Below the pieces are notes generated by a model. The model had not been told where the DNA came from and ran no database searches. It saw only the letters and a list, made by a program, of their open reading frames with translations. The position numbers and the translations under genes are program-made. DNA of 9,267 nt, taken from the NCBI GenBank assembly GCA_964595055.1, contig CAZQOV010000127.1:1-9267 (forward strand). The letters are read 5' to 3'. Below, piece after piece: positions 1 through 5,970 of the stretch. The stretch's first letter is position 1, and each line of letters begins with the position of its first letter. The stretch is from CAYRTD01 sp964595055. Lineage in GTDB: Bacteria; Bacteroidota; Bacteroidia; Bacteroidales; GCA-2748055.

Positions 1-38
1 TACCCGTCCAGCCAGATGTACTCTAATTTTGATTTCAT
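1..38 (-). CDS. Glutamine synthetase, N-terminal fragment (runs off the window)
   Basis: Read on the minus strand from the ATG at 38-36, the bases give MKSKLEYIWLDG and then the first two bases of a Tyr or stop codon. This matches what I know of the N-terminus of the eukaryotic-like (type II) glutamine synthetase common in Bacteroidetes, which starts with a KLEYIWLDGY-type stretch in the beta-grasp domain. The enzyme makes glutamine from glutamate, ammonia and ATP in the cytoplasm. Only 12 codons are present, so the catalytic domain cannot be checked. No Shine-Dalgarno is evident upstream. The gene diverges from the beta-helix gene at 676 across a long A+T-rich spacer. The call rests on the short N-terminal match alone, but that match is distinctive. 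Confidence 0.75.
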   Translation of the reverse strand, partial: MKSKLEYIWLDG

Positions 39-350
39 AACACTACTTTTTATTTGACAACTTTAATTAGAATTTCTTAAAAAAATAAAAATAAATGTTT
101 TACCCCTTTAAATATGATGCAATATTACAAAAAATTATTAAAACAAAAATCATTTATAAAAAATAAAAAATAATTTAAAATCTAATTAAAATAATAAAAA
201 GAAAGTAAAAAACCATTTATAAAGATAAAATGATATTATAACTCTATATTAAAATATAAAATGTAAAATTATAAGCGAAATATAGAAATAGGAAAATAAT
301 AAAAAAATAAAAGAAAAACATGGGGGGGGGGTAATTATATAATAGAATTT
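39..350. other. Extremely A+T-rich divergent intergenic region
   Basis: No coding frame of useful length is seen. By hand count about 30 of the 240 bases at 61-300 are G or C, far below the genes in the window. The plus strand is strongly A-biased, with many A-runs. It lies between the minus-strand glutamine synthetase start and the plus-strand beta-helix gene, so it presumably carries the synthetase promoter. I found no good TAnnTTTG match on the minus strand. Confidence 0.7.
322..331. repeat. Run of ten G bases
   Basis: A homopolymer of ten G lies in DNA that is otherwise almost all A and T. It directly follows CAT, so an ATG would read into the run (Met-Gly-Gly-Gly-stop). No long frame follows in any phase. 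Such tracts can slip during replication, but length errors are also common in sequencing and assembly. Confidence 0.9.
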
Positions 351-398
351 CAAAAAGTCTCTTTAATTTTTAATCTGATTACACATTGAAAATATTTT

Positions 399-406
399 TA
401 TGTTTG
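399..406 (+). promoter_or_regulatory. Candidate Bacteroidetes -7 box (TATGTTTG)
   Basis: The octamer fits the known Bacteroidetes consensus TAnnTTTG exactly. No TTTG-type -33 element is found at the usual spacing of about 19 bases, so this is only half a promoter. It would start a transcript near 412 and leave a leader of about 260 bases before the beta-helix gene. Confidence 0.3.
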
Positions 407-431
407 CCCCGGCCAAAATCTGCACGGGGCA
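405..431 (+). other. G+C-rich hairpin
   Basis: TGCCCCG at 405-411 pairs with CGGGGCA at 425-431, a 7-bp perfect stem with a 13-base loop. It stands out because the flanking DNA is A+T-rich. No T-run follows, so it does not look like a simple terminator. It overlaps the end of the TATGTTTG box. Confidence 0.4.
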
Positions 432-439
432 TAGGCATC

Positions 440-458
440 AACTTAAGATTAAGTTTTT
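440..458 (+). terminator. Weak terminator-like hairpin
   Basis: AACTTA at 440-445 pairs with TAAGTT at 450-455 around an AGAT loop, and three further T follow. The stem has almost no G or C, so termination would be weak. If the TATGTTTG box at 399 is active, it would stop a very short RNA. Confidence 0.2.
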
Positions 459-675
459 AGAAGGTTTCGCGTTCGCCTGGGGTGTTTAATCTGTGGCAAT
501 TTCGGTAGAGGCATCCAAAGCAGACGGGGCGAAACGAGCATTATTTCAGCAACATAAAGGATCGTGTGGAAAAAGGCATCATAGGTACTGAGAGGCCGGA
601 GGCCAAACCCTTGGCGAGGAATTTTGAAAATATTCCCTTAACTTTATGGCTCATAGCCCTAAAAATCACTTCTGA

Positions 676-1563
676 ATGAAATGCTATTTCCTTCTTGTTT
701 TTATCCTGGTTTCCGTTTATTCCCAGGCATTTTCATTTCCTGATAAAATTGAAGTCTCAAATGAAGTTGAACTGATTGAATCCCTGGGTTCCAACAGAAC
801 AATTTACCTGAATGAGGGCCGATATGATCTTTCACTCAACGATTCATTGCTGAGTTTATCGGCTTATTATTCGAAAGAGACTGTATCAAGACAGGGAGCG
901 GTATTTCATGATATGAAAAATGTAAAATTCATTGGAAAAGGAAAGGTGGAATTGATCACAACCAACTATGATGACTGGGTACTGAATTTCAGGAATTGTG
1001 AAGGAATCGTATTCGAAAATATGACAGTAGGACATGATACCCCTACCGATTGTGAGGGAGGTACCGCTAGTTTTGAAAATTGCTCGGACATTACTTTCAA
1101 GAATACAGGATTGTTTGGATGTGGGACTACAGGACTGGTGCTGGACAGTGTCAGTAATTTTTCTTTTATCAAGTCCGAAATTTATAAGTGTACCTATAAC
1201 CTGGTTTTTATGAGAAAAAGCCGGAATGTCAAATTTTTCAAATCCATTTTCAGAGACTCCGAAAAGCTCCATATGTTCATCTTTGATAGAAATGAGAATG
1301 TCGTTTTTAAAAAGTGCGAATTCAGAAATAACAGCCAGACACAAAAAGTAGTCTGGCAGGATCTTGATATTGTATTCCTGAAAATAGAAAATGCCAGCAC
1401 CCCAATAGATTTTGTCAAATGCACATTCAGGAATAACCACTTCGATGATTTCTGCAATACCATTTTACCCCTGCGAATAAAATCCTGTTCTTTTATTGAT
1501 AATTATTTTGGTCCTGTTGAAGAAAAAAGAAAATTTCATTCAACAGAAGAAGATTACTGGTAA
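676..1563 (+). CDS. Secreted right-handed parallel beta-helix repeat protein
   Basis: A 295-residue protein with a clear signal peptide: hydrophobic residues 4-19, likely cut after S20 (AFS before FPDK). The rest is a ladder of degenerate beta-helix rungs of the pattern N-[IV]-x-F-x-x-[CTS]-x-F: NVKFIGKG at 82, GIVFENMTV at 110, DITFKNTGL at 138, FSFIKSEI at 162, NVKFFKSIF at 184, NVVFKKCEF at 208, IDFVKCTF at 244, IKSCSFIDN at 268. This is the pectate-lyase-like fold (PbH1 repeats) used by polysaccharide-binding or -cleaving proteins. No lyase catalytic residues can be assigned, so the function stays open. Repeated Cys in the rungs may form a ladder inside the helix. The start is the first ATG before the signal peptide; no Shine-Dalgarno is evident. 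The acidic C-terminus has no sorting domain, so the protein is likely periplasmic or surface-exposed. Confidence 0.75.
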   Translation: MKCYFLLVFILVSVYSQAFSFPDKIEVSNEVELIESLGSNRTIYLNEGRYDLSLNDSLLSLSAYYSKETVSRQGAVFHDMKNVKFIGKGKVELITTNYDDWVLNFRNCEGIVFENMTVGHDTPTDCEGGTASFENCSDITFKNTGLFGCGTTGLVLDSVSNFSFIKSEIYKCTYNLVFMRKSRNVKFFKSIFRDSEKLHMFIFDRNENVVFKKCEFRNNSQTQKVVWQDLDIVFLKIENASTPIDFVKCTFRNNHFDDFCNTILPLRIKSCSFIDNYFGPVEEKRKFHSTEEDYW

Positions 1564-1567
1564 TAAA

Positions 1568-1690
1568 GGAAAGGATATCCCCAAATACAACCGGAAGGTA
1601 CATTTTTTCCAATCTGATTATCACGACCGGATAATCCGCGACGACATTGCTCATTTTTTGCCAACGGAGCAAGTCTCAACAGCACTATAA
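1568..1690 (+). pseudogene. Remnant of an IS200/RAYT-like (Y1) transposase C-terminal region
   Basis: A frame with no start of its own reads GKDIPKYNRKVHFFQSDYHD then RIIRDD before ending in TAA at 1688. The segment FFQSDYHDRIIRD resembles the stretch of REP-associated and IS200-like Y1 transposases (usually W-Q-x-x-[YF]-H-D-H-I-I-R-[ND]) just before the catalytic-Tyr helix. The following IAHFLPTEQVSTAL does not continue the expected Y-I-x-x-N-P part, so the homology breaks there. The N-terminal HUH region is absent, because the beta-helix gene ends only five bases upstream. I take it as a dead fragment left by deletion or recombination. It is directly followed by 7-bp tandem repeats and a scaffold gap. 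The family assignment is from memory of the motif only. Confidence 0.45.
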
Positions 1691-1704
1691 GTGATAAGGC
1701 TTGT

Positions 1705-1748
1705 CCGCTCACCGCTCACCGTTACCGATTACCGATTACCGATTACCG
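1705..1748. repeat. 7-bp tandem repeat, left of the gap
   Basis: Units read CCGCTCA twice (1705-1718), CCGTTA (1719-1724, one base short), CCGATTA three times (1725-1745), then CCG running into the Ns. The period of 7 is clear and the unit drifts along the array, as in degenerate heptamer microsatellites. Confidence 0.9.
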
Positions 1749-1848
1749 NNNNNNNNNNNNNNNNNNNNNNNNNNNNNNNNNNNNNNNNNNNNNNNNNNNN
1801 NNNNNNNNNNNNNNNNNNNNNNNNNNNNNNNNNNNNNNNNNNNNNNNN
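1749..1848. other. Scaffold gap of exactly 100 N
   Basis: One hundred undetermined bases, the usual placeholder for a gap of unknown size. Both sides are heptamer repeat, so the assembly most likely broke inside the array. The true length may be quite different. Confidence 0.95.
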
Positions 1849-1867
1849 ACCGTCCACCGTCCACCAA
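1849..1867. repeat. 7-bp tandem repeat, right of the gap
   Basis: ACCGTCC occurs twice (1849-1862), followed by ACC. Same period and same CCG core as the array left of the gap, but a different unit, so the repeat type changes inside the missing part. Confidence 0.85.
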
Positions 1868-1925
1868 TTTCTGATCGTCTTCTATTAATAATAATTTCAT
1901 TATTTTATTGATAATCTATCATATA

Positions 1926-1946
1926 CAAAATTAACTGTTAATTTTG
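1926..1946 (+). promoter_or_regulatory. Palindromic promoter/operator candidate upstream of the sulfotransferase gene
   Basis: CAAAATTAAC (1926-1935) and GTTAATTTTG (1937-1946) are perfect 10-bp inverted arms around a single T. The right arm contains TAATTTTG (1939-1946), an exact match to the Bacteroidetes -7 box TAnnTTTG; by symmetry the left arm has the same box on the minus strand. The ATG at 1996 is 49 bases downstream. No clear -33 TTTG lies at normal distance. A dimeric repressor or activator could bind here, but the A+T-rich context makes chance symmetry possible. Confidence 0.45.
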
Positions 1947-1995
1947 CATAAAATCTGTAGAATGATCATACACCATTAAAAATTTACTGTAGCGA

Positions 1996-2820
1996 ATGAA
2001 TAAAAAAAACAAGGTTTATTTCCATCTCGGATACCCAAAAGTAGCGTCAACATTTTTGCAAAAGGAAATATTCCCCCATTTGAGTAATGTCAAATTTCAT
2101 AAGAAACACCGGTTTAGCAGATACAAAGAATTGGACCCGGGTCATCTCAGGGAAAATCACCTGTTCTCTTCAGAAAAAGATTACAACCTTGAAGAGGCCG
2201 CTGATGATATTATAGAACACATTACCCAGGCCAAATTCATCCTGTTTCTCCGGCGTCATGATAAATGGATATTATCCCGGTATAAGTATTACATCCGAAA
2301 ACACGGAAGTAAAGAATTTCATGAGTTTTTTGATCTGAAAGACAATAAGGGAATATGGAAACATGAGGATTTATTTTACCGAAATAAAATCGCACACCTT
2401 GAGAAAATTTCTCAGCACCCTCCTCTTATATTGACATTGGATGCGCTGAAAAATAAGCCTGAACAGGTCTTTACGAAAATTGAAGAATATACCGGAAGTA
2501 AAATTAGTGAAAAAGCCAATAAAGATAATGTTATAAACAGAGCATTCAGCCTGAAACAACTTCTTATTTTGAGAAAATTCAATCGTCTTTATCCGTATAA
2601 GAAGCTCAATACACCTGTAAGGATCCTTGATAAGATCCATTATCGCTACCGTCAGTACATTTTGCATATCGTGGCTTTTTTTTCGCACCTGGTTCCATGG
2701 ACTTTGATAAAAAAAAGGGAATTGGTAGATCCCTCTTTTCTTGAGGAAGTCCGGAAGTATTACGAACAGGATTGGAAGTATTGTGTTGAATATGTTAAAA
2801 AGAAAAATCAGTTCGCCTGA
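1996..2820 (+). CDS. Sulfotransferase-like protein (PAPS-dependent family)
   Basis: A 274-residue soluble protein. Residues 8-20 (FHLGYPKVASTFL) fit the 5'-phosphosulfate-binding loop of the sulfotransferase superfamily (usually G-x-P-K-[TS]-G-[TS]-[ST]). Residues 82-99 (ILFLRRHDKWILSRYKYY) fit the 3'-phosphate-binding motif, with R86/R87 and S94 at the expected Arg and Ser. Proteins of this family move sulfate from PAPS to sugars, lipids or other acceptors in the cytoplasm; the acceptor cannot be told here. The C-terminal third is rich in Arg, Lys and Tyr, and residues about 220-238 are hydrophobic, perhaps giving membrane contact. The gene stands alone behind a palindromic promoter candidate. 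No Shine-Dalgarno is evident; the ATG is chosen because the P-loop-like motif follows within 15 residues, as usual. The 3' end abuts a gene remnant, a sign of rearrangement. Confidence 0.65.
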   Translation: MNKKNKVYFHLGYPKVASTFLQKEIFPHLSNVKFHKKHRFSRYKELDPGHLRENHLFSSEKDYNLEEAADDIIEHITQAKFILFLRRHDKWILSRYKYYIRKHGSKEFHEFFDLKDNKGIWKHEDLFYRNKIAHLEKISQHPPLILTLDALKNKPEQVFTKIEEYTGSKISEKANKDNVINRAFSLKQLLILRKFNRLYPYKKLNTPVRILDKIHYRYRQYILHIVAFFSHLVPWTLIKKRELVDPSFLEEVRKYYEQDWKYCVEYVKKKNQFA

Positions 2821-2822
2821 GC

Positions 2823-2948
2823 ATTTTGGCTGAAAAAATTCATCCGGAGGTCGTCGGGACTATAGATGACCTTAGAGATGCCAACAGAGCCTTGACAGAA
2901 TTAAAAGAAGGAAAAATACGAGGAGCCAAGGTCCTGGTTATGCAATAG
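2823..2948 (+). pseudogene. C-terminal remnant of a zinc-type alcohol dehydrogenase (MDR family)
   Basis: A startless frame ending in TAG at 2946 reads ILAEKIHPEVVG, then TIDDLRDANRALTELKEGK and IRGAKVLVMQ. The pattern leucine-x-x-A-N-x-A-L-x-x-L-[KR]-x-G-[KR]-[IV]-R-G-A-x-V-L-V is characteristic of the last about 30 residues of zinc-dependent medium-chain alcohol dehydrogenases. The catalytic and nucleotide-binding domains are missing: upstream, in another frame, lies the intact sulfotransferase gene. The frame stays open through the last bases of that gene but has no start. It is best read as a stump left when the sulfotransferase region replaced the front of a dehydrogenase gene. Confidence 0.5.
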
Positions 2949-2997
2949 AAATTTCTTTTCCGAAAAACAATTTAATTATTTAATTAAGCAGCAATGA

Positions 2998-3228
2998 ATG
3001 AGTAAAAATATGGGAAAATGGCTGATCATCGCGGGTATCTTCATCATCATTATTGGGCTGATCATTCAATATGCTCCCGGATTATTGAAATGGTTCGGGA
3101 ATTTACCCGGAGACATAAATATTAAAAAAGAAAATACAAGAATATTTTTTCCCATTACATCTTTGATTTTAATCAGTTTGGTGCTTACAATTATTGTTAA
3201 TGTAATAAGGTATTTCAGGGGGCTGTGA
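2998..3228 (+). CDS. DUF2905 family small membrane protein
   Basis: A 76-residue protein with two membrane segments (about residues 8-24 and 51-70). The order of motifs, G-K-x-L-I near the start, G-x-L-P-G-D-I (34-40, GNLPGDI) in the loop and F-P-I-T (51-54) at the second helix, is that of the DUF2905 family, whose members are usually about 65-75 residues and of unknown function. The ATG at 2998 is used, but the Met at residue 5 (ATG at 3010) fits the usual family start (MGK..L) better. An earlier ATG at 2994 meets a stop after two codons. There is no obvious partner; the neighbours are a gene remnant on the left and cydAB on the right, about 265 bases away. Confidence 0.8.
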   Translation: MSKNMGKWLIIAGIFIIIIGLIIQYAPGLLKWFGNLPGDINIKKENTRIFFPITSLILISLVLTIIVNVIRYFRGL

Positions 3229-3281
3229 GGAGAGCGATTGGCGAAGGACCAGATGCGATGTTGTGAAAAAAATCTCCTCAC
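3225..3281. repeat. 9-bp inverted repeat at the end of the DUF2905 gene
   Basis: GTGAGGAGA (3225-3233) and TCTCCTCAC (3273-3281) are perfect inverted copies with 39 bases between. The left arm includes the DUF2905 stop codon. No T-run follows on the plus strand, so it is a poor terminator. It may be the end of a small mobile or dispersed element. Confidence 0.45.
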
Positions 3282-3312
3282 CCGGCACCTCGACTCCGCT
3301 CGGTGACTGGTC
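3281..3312. repeat. Possible dispersed intergenic repeat (TCGACTCCGCTCGGTGA core)
   Basis: The stretch CTCGACTCCGCTCGGTGACT is richer in G+C than its surroundings. It resembles the TCGACTCCGCTCG-type words I associate with dispersed intergenic repeats in many bacterial genomes. Only one copy is in the window, so repetition cannot be shown. Confidence 0.3.
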
Positions 3313-3343
3313 ATCTCAAACCTTGTACTTCTGAGAACCTCCT

Positions 3344-3366
3344 CCCCAATCCCCATTCTCCAATCC
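3344..3366. repeat. Second 7-bp tandem repeat patch
   Basis: Three heptamers, CCCCAAT (3344-3350), CCCCATT (3351-3357) and CTCCAAT (3358-3364), followed by CC. The period equals that of the array around the scaffold gap at 1749, but the unit differs. Confidence 0.6.
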
Positions 3367-3459
3367 TTATTAAAAAATAATCTAAATAATGCCCGAATCT
3401 CCGCTTTTCATCGGAATCCAGTGTAAAATTTCAGAACTTAGTATCTGAGTTTAATAAGT

Positions 3460-3467
3460 TATATTTT
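3460..3467 (+). promoter_or_regulatory. Weak -7-like box before cydA (TATATTTT)
   Basis: One mismatch to TAnnTTTG, 26 bases before the cydA ATG. No -33 element at normal spacing. Chosen because it is the best match in the cydA upstream region; the surrounding A+T content makes it weak evidence. Confidence 0.25.
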
Positions 3468-3493
3468 CTTGGCCAATCCTAAAATTATCTATC

Positions 3494-4888
3494 ATGGATG
3501 TTGAAATTCTATCCCGGGTTCAATTTGCATTTACTATCGGATTTCATTATATCTTTCCTCCCCTGACTATTGGCATGGGTTTGATAATGGTCATAATGGA
3601 AGGTCTCTATCTGAGAACTGGTGAAAAGATTTATGAAACCATGGCGAAATTCTGGACAAGGATCTTTGCTCTCACATTTGGAATTGGAGTGGCCACAGGA
3701 ATTGTCATGGAGTTTGAATTTGGAACCAACTGGGCTGCCTATTCGCGTTATGTCGGGGATGTATTTGGAAGTGCTCTGGCTGCAGAGGGAATATTTGCCT
3801 TTGCCCTCGAAAGCGGTTTTCTGGGAGTTTTGCTTTTCGGATGGAATAAAGTAGGCCCAAAAGTTCATTTTATTGCCACTTTGGGTGTATTCATCGGATC
3901 CATGTTTTCTGCCATATGGATTGTTGTAGCCAATAGCTGGCAGCAAACACCAACAGGATTCCATATTGTTGGAGAAGGGACGAATGCACGTGCCGAGATC
4001 ACCGATTTTTGGACTATGGTGTTTAATCCCTCTGCAGTTGATCGTGTACTTCATGTATGGGTGGGAGCTTTTATTGCCGGAGCTTTTCTTATTATGAGCG
4101 TACATGCTTATTATCTTTTGAAAAACCGATATGTAGAACTTTCTGGTAAAGCGCTCAAAATTGCGCTGATCGTAGCCACAGTTTCTTCATTGGCTCAGCT
4201 TGTCATTGGCCATCAATCAGCTGATGGTGTCGCAGAGAATCAACCGGAAAAACTGGCCGCATTCGAGGGTCATTTTGAAAAAGATGGACCGGCCGACCTG
4301 TATGTTATGGGTTGGGTGAATAAAGAAAAGCAGGAAGTAAAAGGAATAAAAATTCCCGGTGGATTGAGTTTCCTTGTACATTGGGATGCAAAAGAATCGG
4401 TTCCCGGACTAAATGCTTTTCCGGAGGATGACCGGCCTACAGCTTTGAATTCAATTTTCCAGTTTTATCATTTTATGGTGGCTTTTGGGATGTTGTTCAT
4501 AGCCATTACACTATATGGCACCCTTCAGTGGTGGAGAGGAAAGATTTTCCGGCATCGCTGGTTCTTATGGCTCCTTGTATTTGCCGTCTTCCTCCCTCAA
4601 CTTGCTAACCAGATGGGCTGGTTCGCAGCAGAAATGGGGAGACAACCCTGGGTCGTATGGAAGCTGCTCAGGACATCTGATGGACTTTCAGAATCTGTTA
4701 CCGGGGAACAGGTTGTTTTTTCCCTCATCTTTTTTGCTTTTGTATACGCCATACTTTTCGGACTTTTTATTTATCTTCTCGATAGAAAAATTAAAAAAGG
4801 CCCTTATGATGAAAGTGAAGTAGAAGGAAGGTTGCAACTTAAAGACATGGCCAGACAATTAGAACAGAATCCAAAATTAAACTTTTAG
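3494..4888 (+). CDS. cydA: Cytochrome bd-type quinol oxidase subunit I
   Basis: A 464-residue polytopic membrane protein, the haem-carrying subunit of cytochrome bd oxidase, which oxidises quinol and reduces oxygen to water. Visible landmarks, with E. coli equivalents: H18 (H19, haem b595 ligand), E98 and E106 (E99, E107, proton path), H187 (H186, haem b558 ligand), K253 and E258 in the QPEKLAAFE part of the Q-loop (K252, E257), M328 (M393, b558 ligand), and GRQPW at 382-386. The residue at the position of E. coli R391 is H326 (YHFM). The protein is shorter than E. coli CydA (about 520 residues), mostly after the first part of the Q-loop, so it belongs to the short Q-loop group. The ATG at 3494 gives the usual short N-terminus before the first His ligand. 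It is followed directly by cydB. Confidence 0.97.
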   Translation: MDVEILSRVQFAFTIGFHYIFPPLTIGMGLIMVIMEGLYLRTGEKIYETMAKFWTRIFALTFGIGVATGIVMEFEFGTNWAAYSRYVGDVFGSALAAEGIFAFALESGFLGVLLFGWNKVGPKVHFIATLGVFIGSMFSAIWIVVANSWQQTPTGFHIVGEGTNARAEITDFWTMVFNPSAVDRVLHVWVGAFIAGAFLIMSVHAYYLLKNRYVELSGKALKIALIVATVSSLAQLVIGHQSADGVAENQPEKLAAFEGHFEKDGPADLYVMGWVNKEKQEVKGIKIPGGLSFLVHWDAKESVPGLNAFPEDDRPTALNSIFQFYHFMVAFGMLFIAITLYGTLQWWRGKIFRHRWFLWLLVFAVFLPQLANQMGWFAAEMGRQPWVVWKLLRTSDGLSESVTGEQVVFSLIFFAFVYAILFGLFIYLLDRKIKKGPYDESEVEGRLQLKDMARQLEQNPKLNF

Positions 4889-5925
4889 TGATTATGACAT
4901 TTCTAGGTATTGATTATCCAACCTGGTGGTTCCTTGTTATCGGAGCTTTGTTTTCCGGTTATGCGATTCTTGATGGTTTTGACCTGGGTGCCGGTGCATG
5001 GCATCTGTTTTTTAAAGATGACAAAAGCCGGAGAATTGCTTTGAATGCTGTAGGTCCTGTTTGGGACGGAAACGAAGTATGGCTTGTAATAGGAGGAGGA
5101 GCTCTCTTCGCAGGATTCCCGGAGGCTTATGCTACGCTTTTTTCTGCTATGTATATCCCTTTTATGTTATTTCTTGGATTTTTGATATTTAGGGCTGTTT
5201 CAATTGAATTCCGAAGTAAGGAGGAAATGAAATGGTGGAGAAATCTCTGGGATGCCTGTTATAGTGTTTCCAGTGCAATGCTGGCTTTTTTGCTTGGTGT
5301 GGTGCTGGGGAATATATTGATCGGAATCAGCATGAATGAAGATTATGTTTTTACCGGAAATTGGCTTGAATTTCTGAATCCTTATTCTTTGGCTGTCGGA
5401 CTCACCACCCTGTTTATTTTTATGGTGCATGGAGCTATCTATTTAACCATGAAAACAGAGGGAAAACTTTTTCAAAAAGTAGCCAGGCTCTTAAGGAGGT
5501 CAATACTGCTCTTTGTCGCTATGTTTTTAGTCGTTACCGTTATTTCAATCACTTCTTATCCCCATCTTACCGATAACTTTCGGTCTAATCCTATTCTTTT
5601 TGGGGTTCCCCTCCTTGCCTTTTTAAGTATAGCGAATGTCCCCAGGCTTGCAAGTAAGGGAAAATATTTGCATTCTTTTATTTTTTCCGCCTTATCTATT
5701 AGCTTTCTGCTTATCCTTGTAGCGATTGAGTTGTTTCCAGTGATTATTATGTCCCAGACAGATCCTGCTTATAATATGTCCATTTACGAAGCGGCTTCAT
5801 CCGATAAGGCACTGGGAATCATGCTCACCATCACCGTTATCGGTTTTCCACTTGTGCTGATTTATACCGTATTTGTATATCGTACCTTCTGGGGAAAAGT
5901 GAAGTTGGATGAAACGAGTTATTAA
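4888..5925 (+). CDS. cydB: Cytochrome bd-type quinol oxidase subunit II
   Basis: A membrane protein of about 345 residues with the CydB signatures DGFDLGAG (29-36), GPVWDGNEVWL (56-66), GALFAGFPEAYA (71-82) and RAVSIEFR (102-109), and about eight or nine hydrophobic segments. It pairs with CydA in the inner membrane and stabilises the haem site. The frame opens with GTG at 4888, sharing one base with the cydA stop (TAGTG), so the two are translationally coupled. The ATG at 4894, two codons in, gives MTFLGIDYPTWW and may be the true start; no Shine-Dalgarno separates the choices. The C-terminal NMSIYEAASS motif is typical of Bacteroidetes-type CydB. No CydX-like small subunit and no cydCD genes are found in the window. 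Confidence 0.96.
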   Translation: MIMTFLGIDYPTWWFLVIGALFSGYAILDGFDLGAGAWHLFFKDDKSRRIALNAVGPVWDGNEVWLVIGGGALFAGFPEAYATLFSAMYIPFMLFLGFLIFRAVSIEFRSKEEMKWWRNLWDACYSVSSAMLAFLLGVVLGNILIGISMNEDYVFTGNWLEFLNPYSLAVGLTTLFIFMVHGAIYLTMKTEGKLFQKVARLLRRSILLFVAMFLVVTVISITSYPHLTDNFRSNPILFGVPLLAFLSIANVPRLASKGKYLHSFIFSALSISFLLILVAIELFPVIIMSQTDPAYNMSIYEAASSDKALGIMLTITVIGFPLVLIYTVFVYRTFWGKVKLDETSY

Positions 5926-5935
5926 GGATTTTTGT

Positions 5936-5943
5936 TAAATTTG
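5936..5943 (+). promoter_or_regulatory. Candidate -7 box (TAAATTTG) just after cydB
   Basis: Exact match to TAnnTTTG, 11 bases beyond the cydB stop. The nearest TTG upstream is 28 bases away, too far for a normal -33 element. If active, it points into a region with no clear gene. Confidence 0.3.
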
Positions 5944-5947
5944 TGCA

Positions 5948-5961
5948 TTCCATCGATGGAA
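5948..5961. promoter_or_regulatory. 14-bp perfect palindrome, operator-like
   Basis: TTCCATCGATGGAA is fully self-complementary and sits between the two TAnnTTTG boxes at 5936 and 5971. That position suits an operator, but no regulator can be named. It contains the ATCGAT (ClaI) site, so a methylation or random palindrome explanation is also possible. Confidence 0.35.
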
Positions 5962-5970
5962 AAGACCTTG

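Larger units (their letters stand above)
351..675. other. Leader or intergenic stretch without a recognised gene
   Basis: From about 400 the base composition returns to a gene-like level. An open but startless frame runs over about 547-675 on the plus strand and ends in a TGA just before the beta-helix ATG. It contains peptides such as VEKGIIGTERPEAKPLARN, which I do not recognise. It could be a decayed gene or chance. The stretch also holds a promoter-like box and two small hairpins, listed separately. A weak TAACTTTA box at 639-646 is the nearest promoter-like sequence to the ATG at 676. Confidence 0.4.

Noticed and set aside
320..334. Phase-variable gene start at the ten-G run (ATG followed by G codons)
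   Set aside because: In every phase the frame after the run closes within a few codons, so no gene is switched by it.
886..1440. 184-residue open frame on the minus strand inside the beta-helix gene
   Set aside because: It lies antisense to a protein with signal peptide and clear repeats, and its translation shows no family features.
1705..1867. CRISPR array or direct-repeat defence locus
   Set aside because: The units are 7 bp in tandem with no spacers and no cas genes are near.
1691..1888. Open frame running through the 100 N
   Set aside because: Its middle is undetermined sequence and both ends are heptamer repeat, so it is an artefact of the gap.
3066..3356. 96-residue minus-strand frame over the DUF2905 gene and the repeats
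   Set aside because: It overlaps a recognised gene in antisense and draws the rest from repeat DNA.
3509..4105. 198-residue open frame antisense to cydA
   Set aside because: cydA is certain on the plus strand with all ligands in frame; the antisense translation is a low-complexity shadow.
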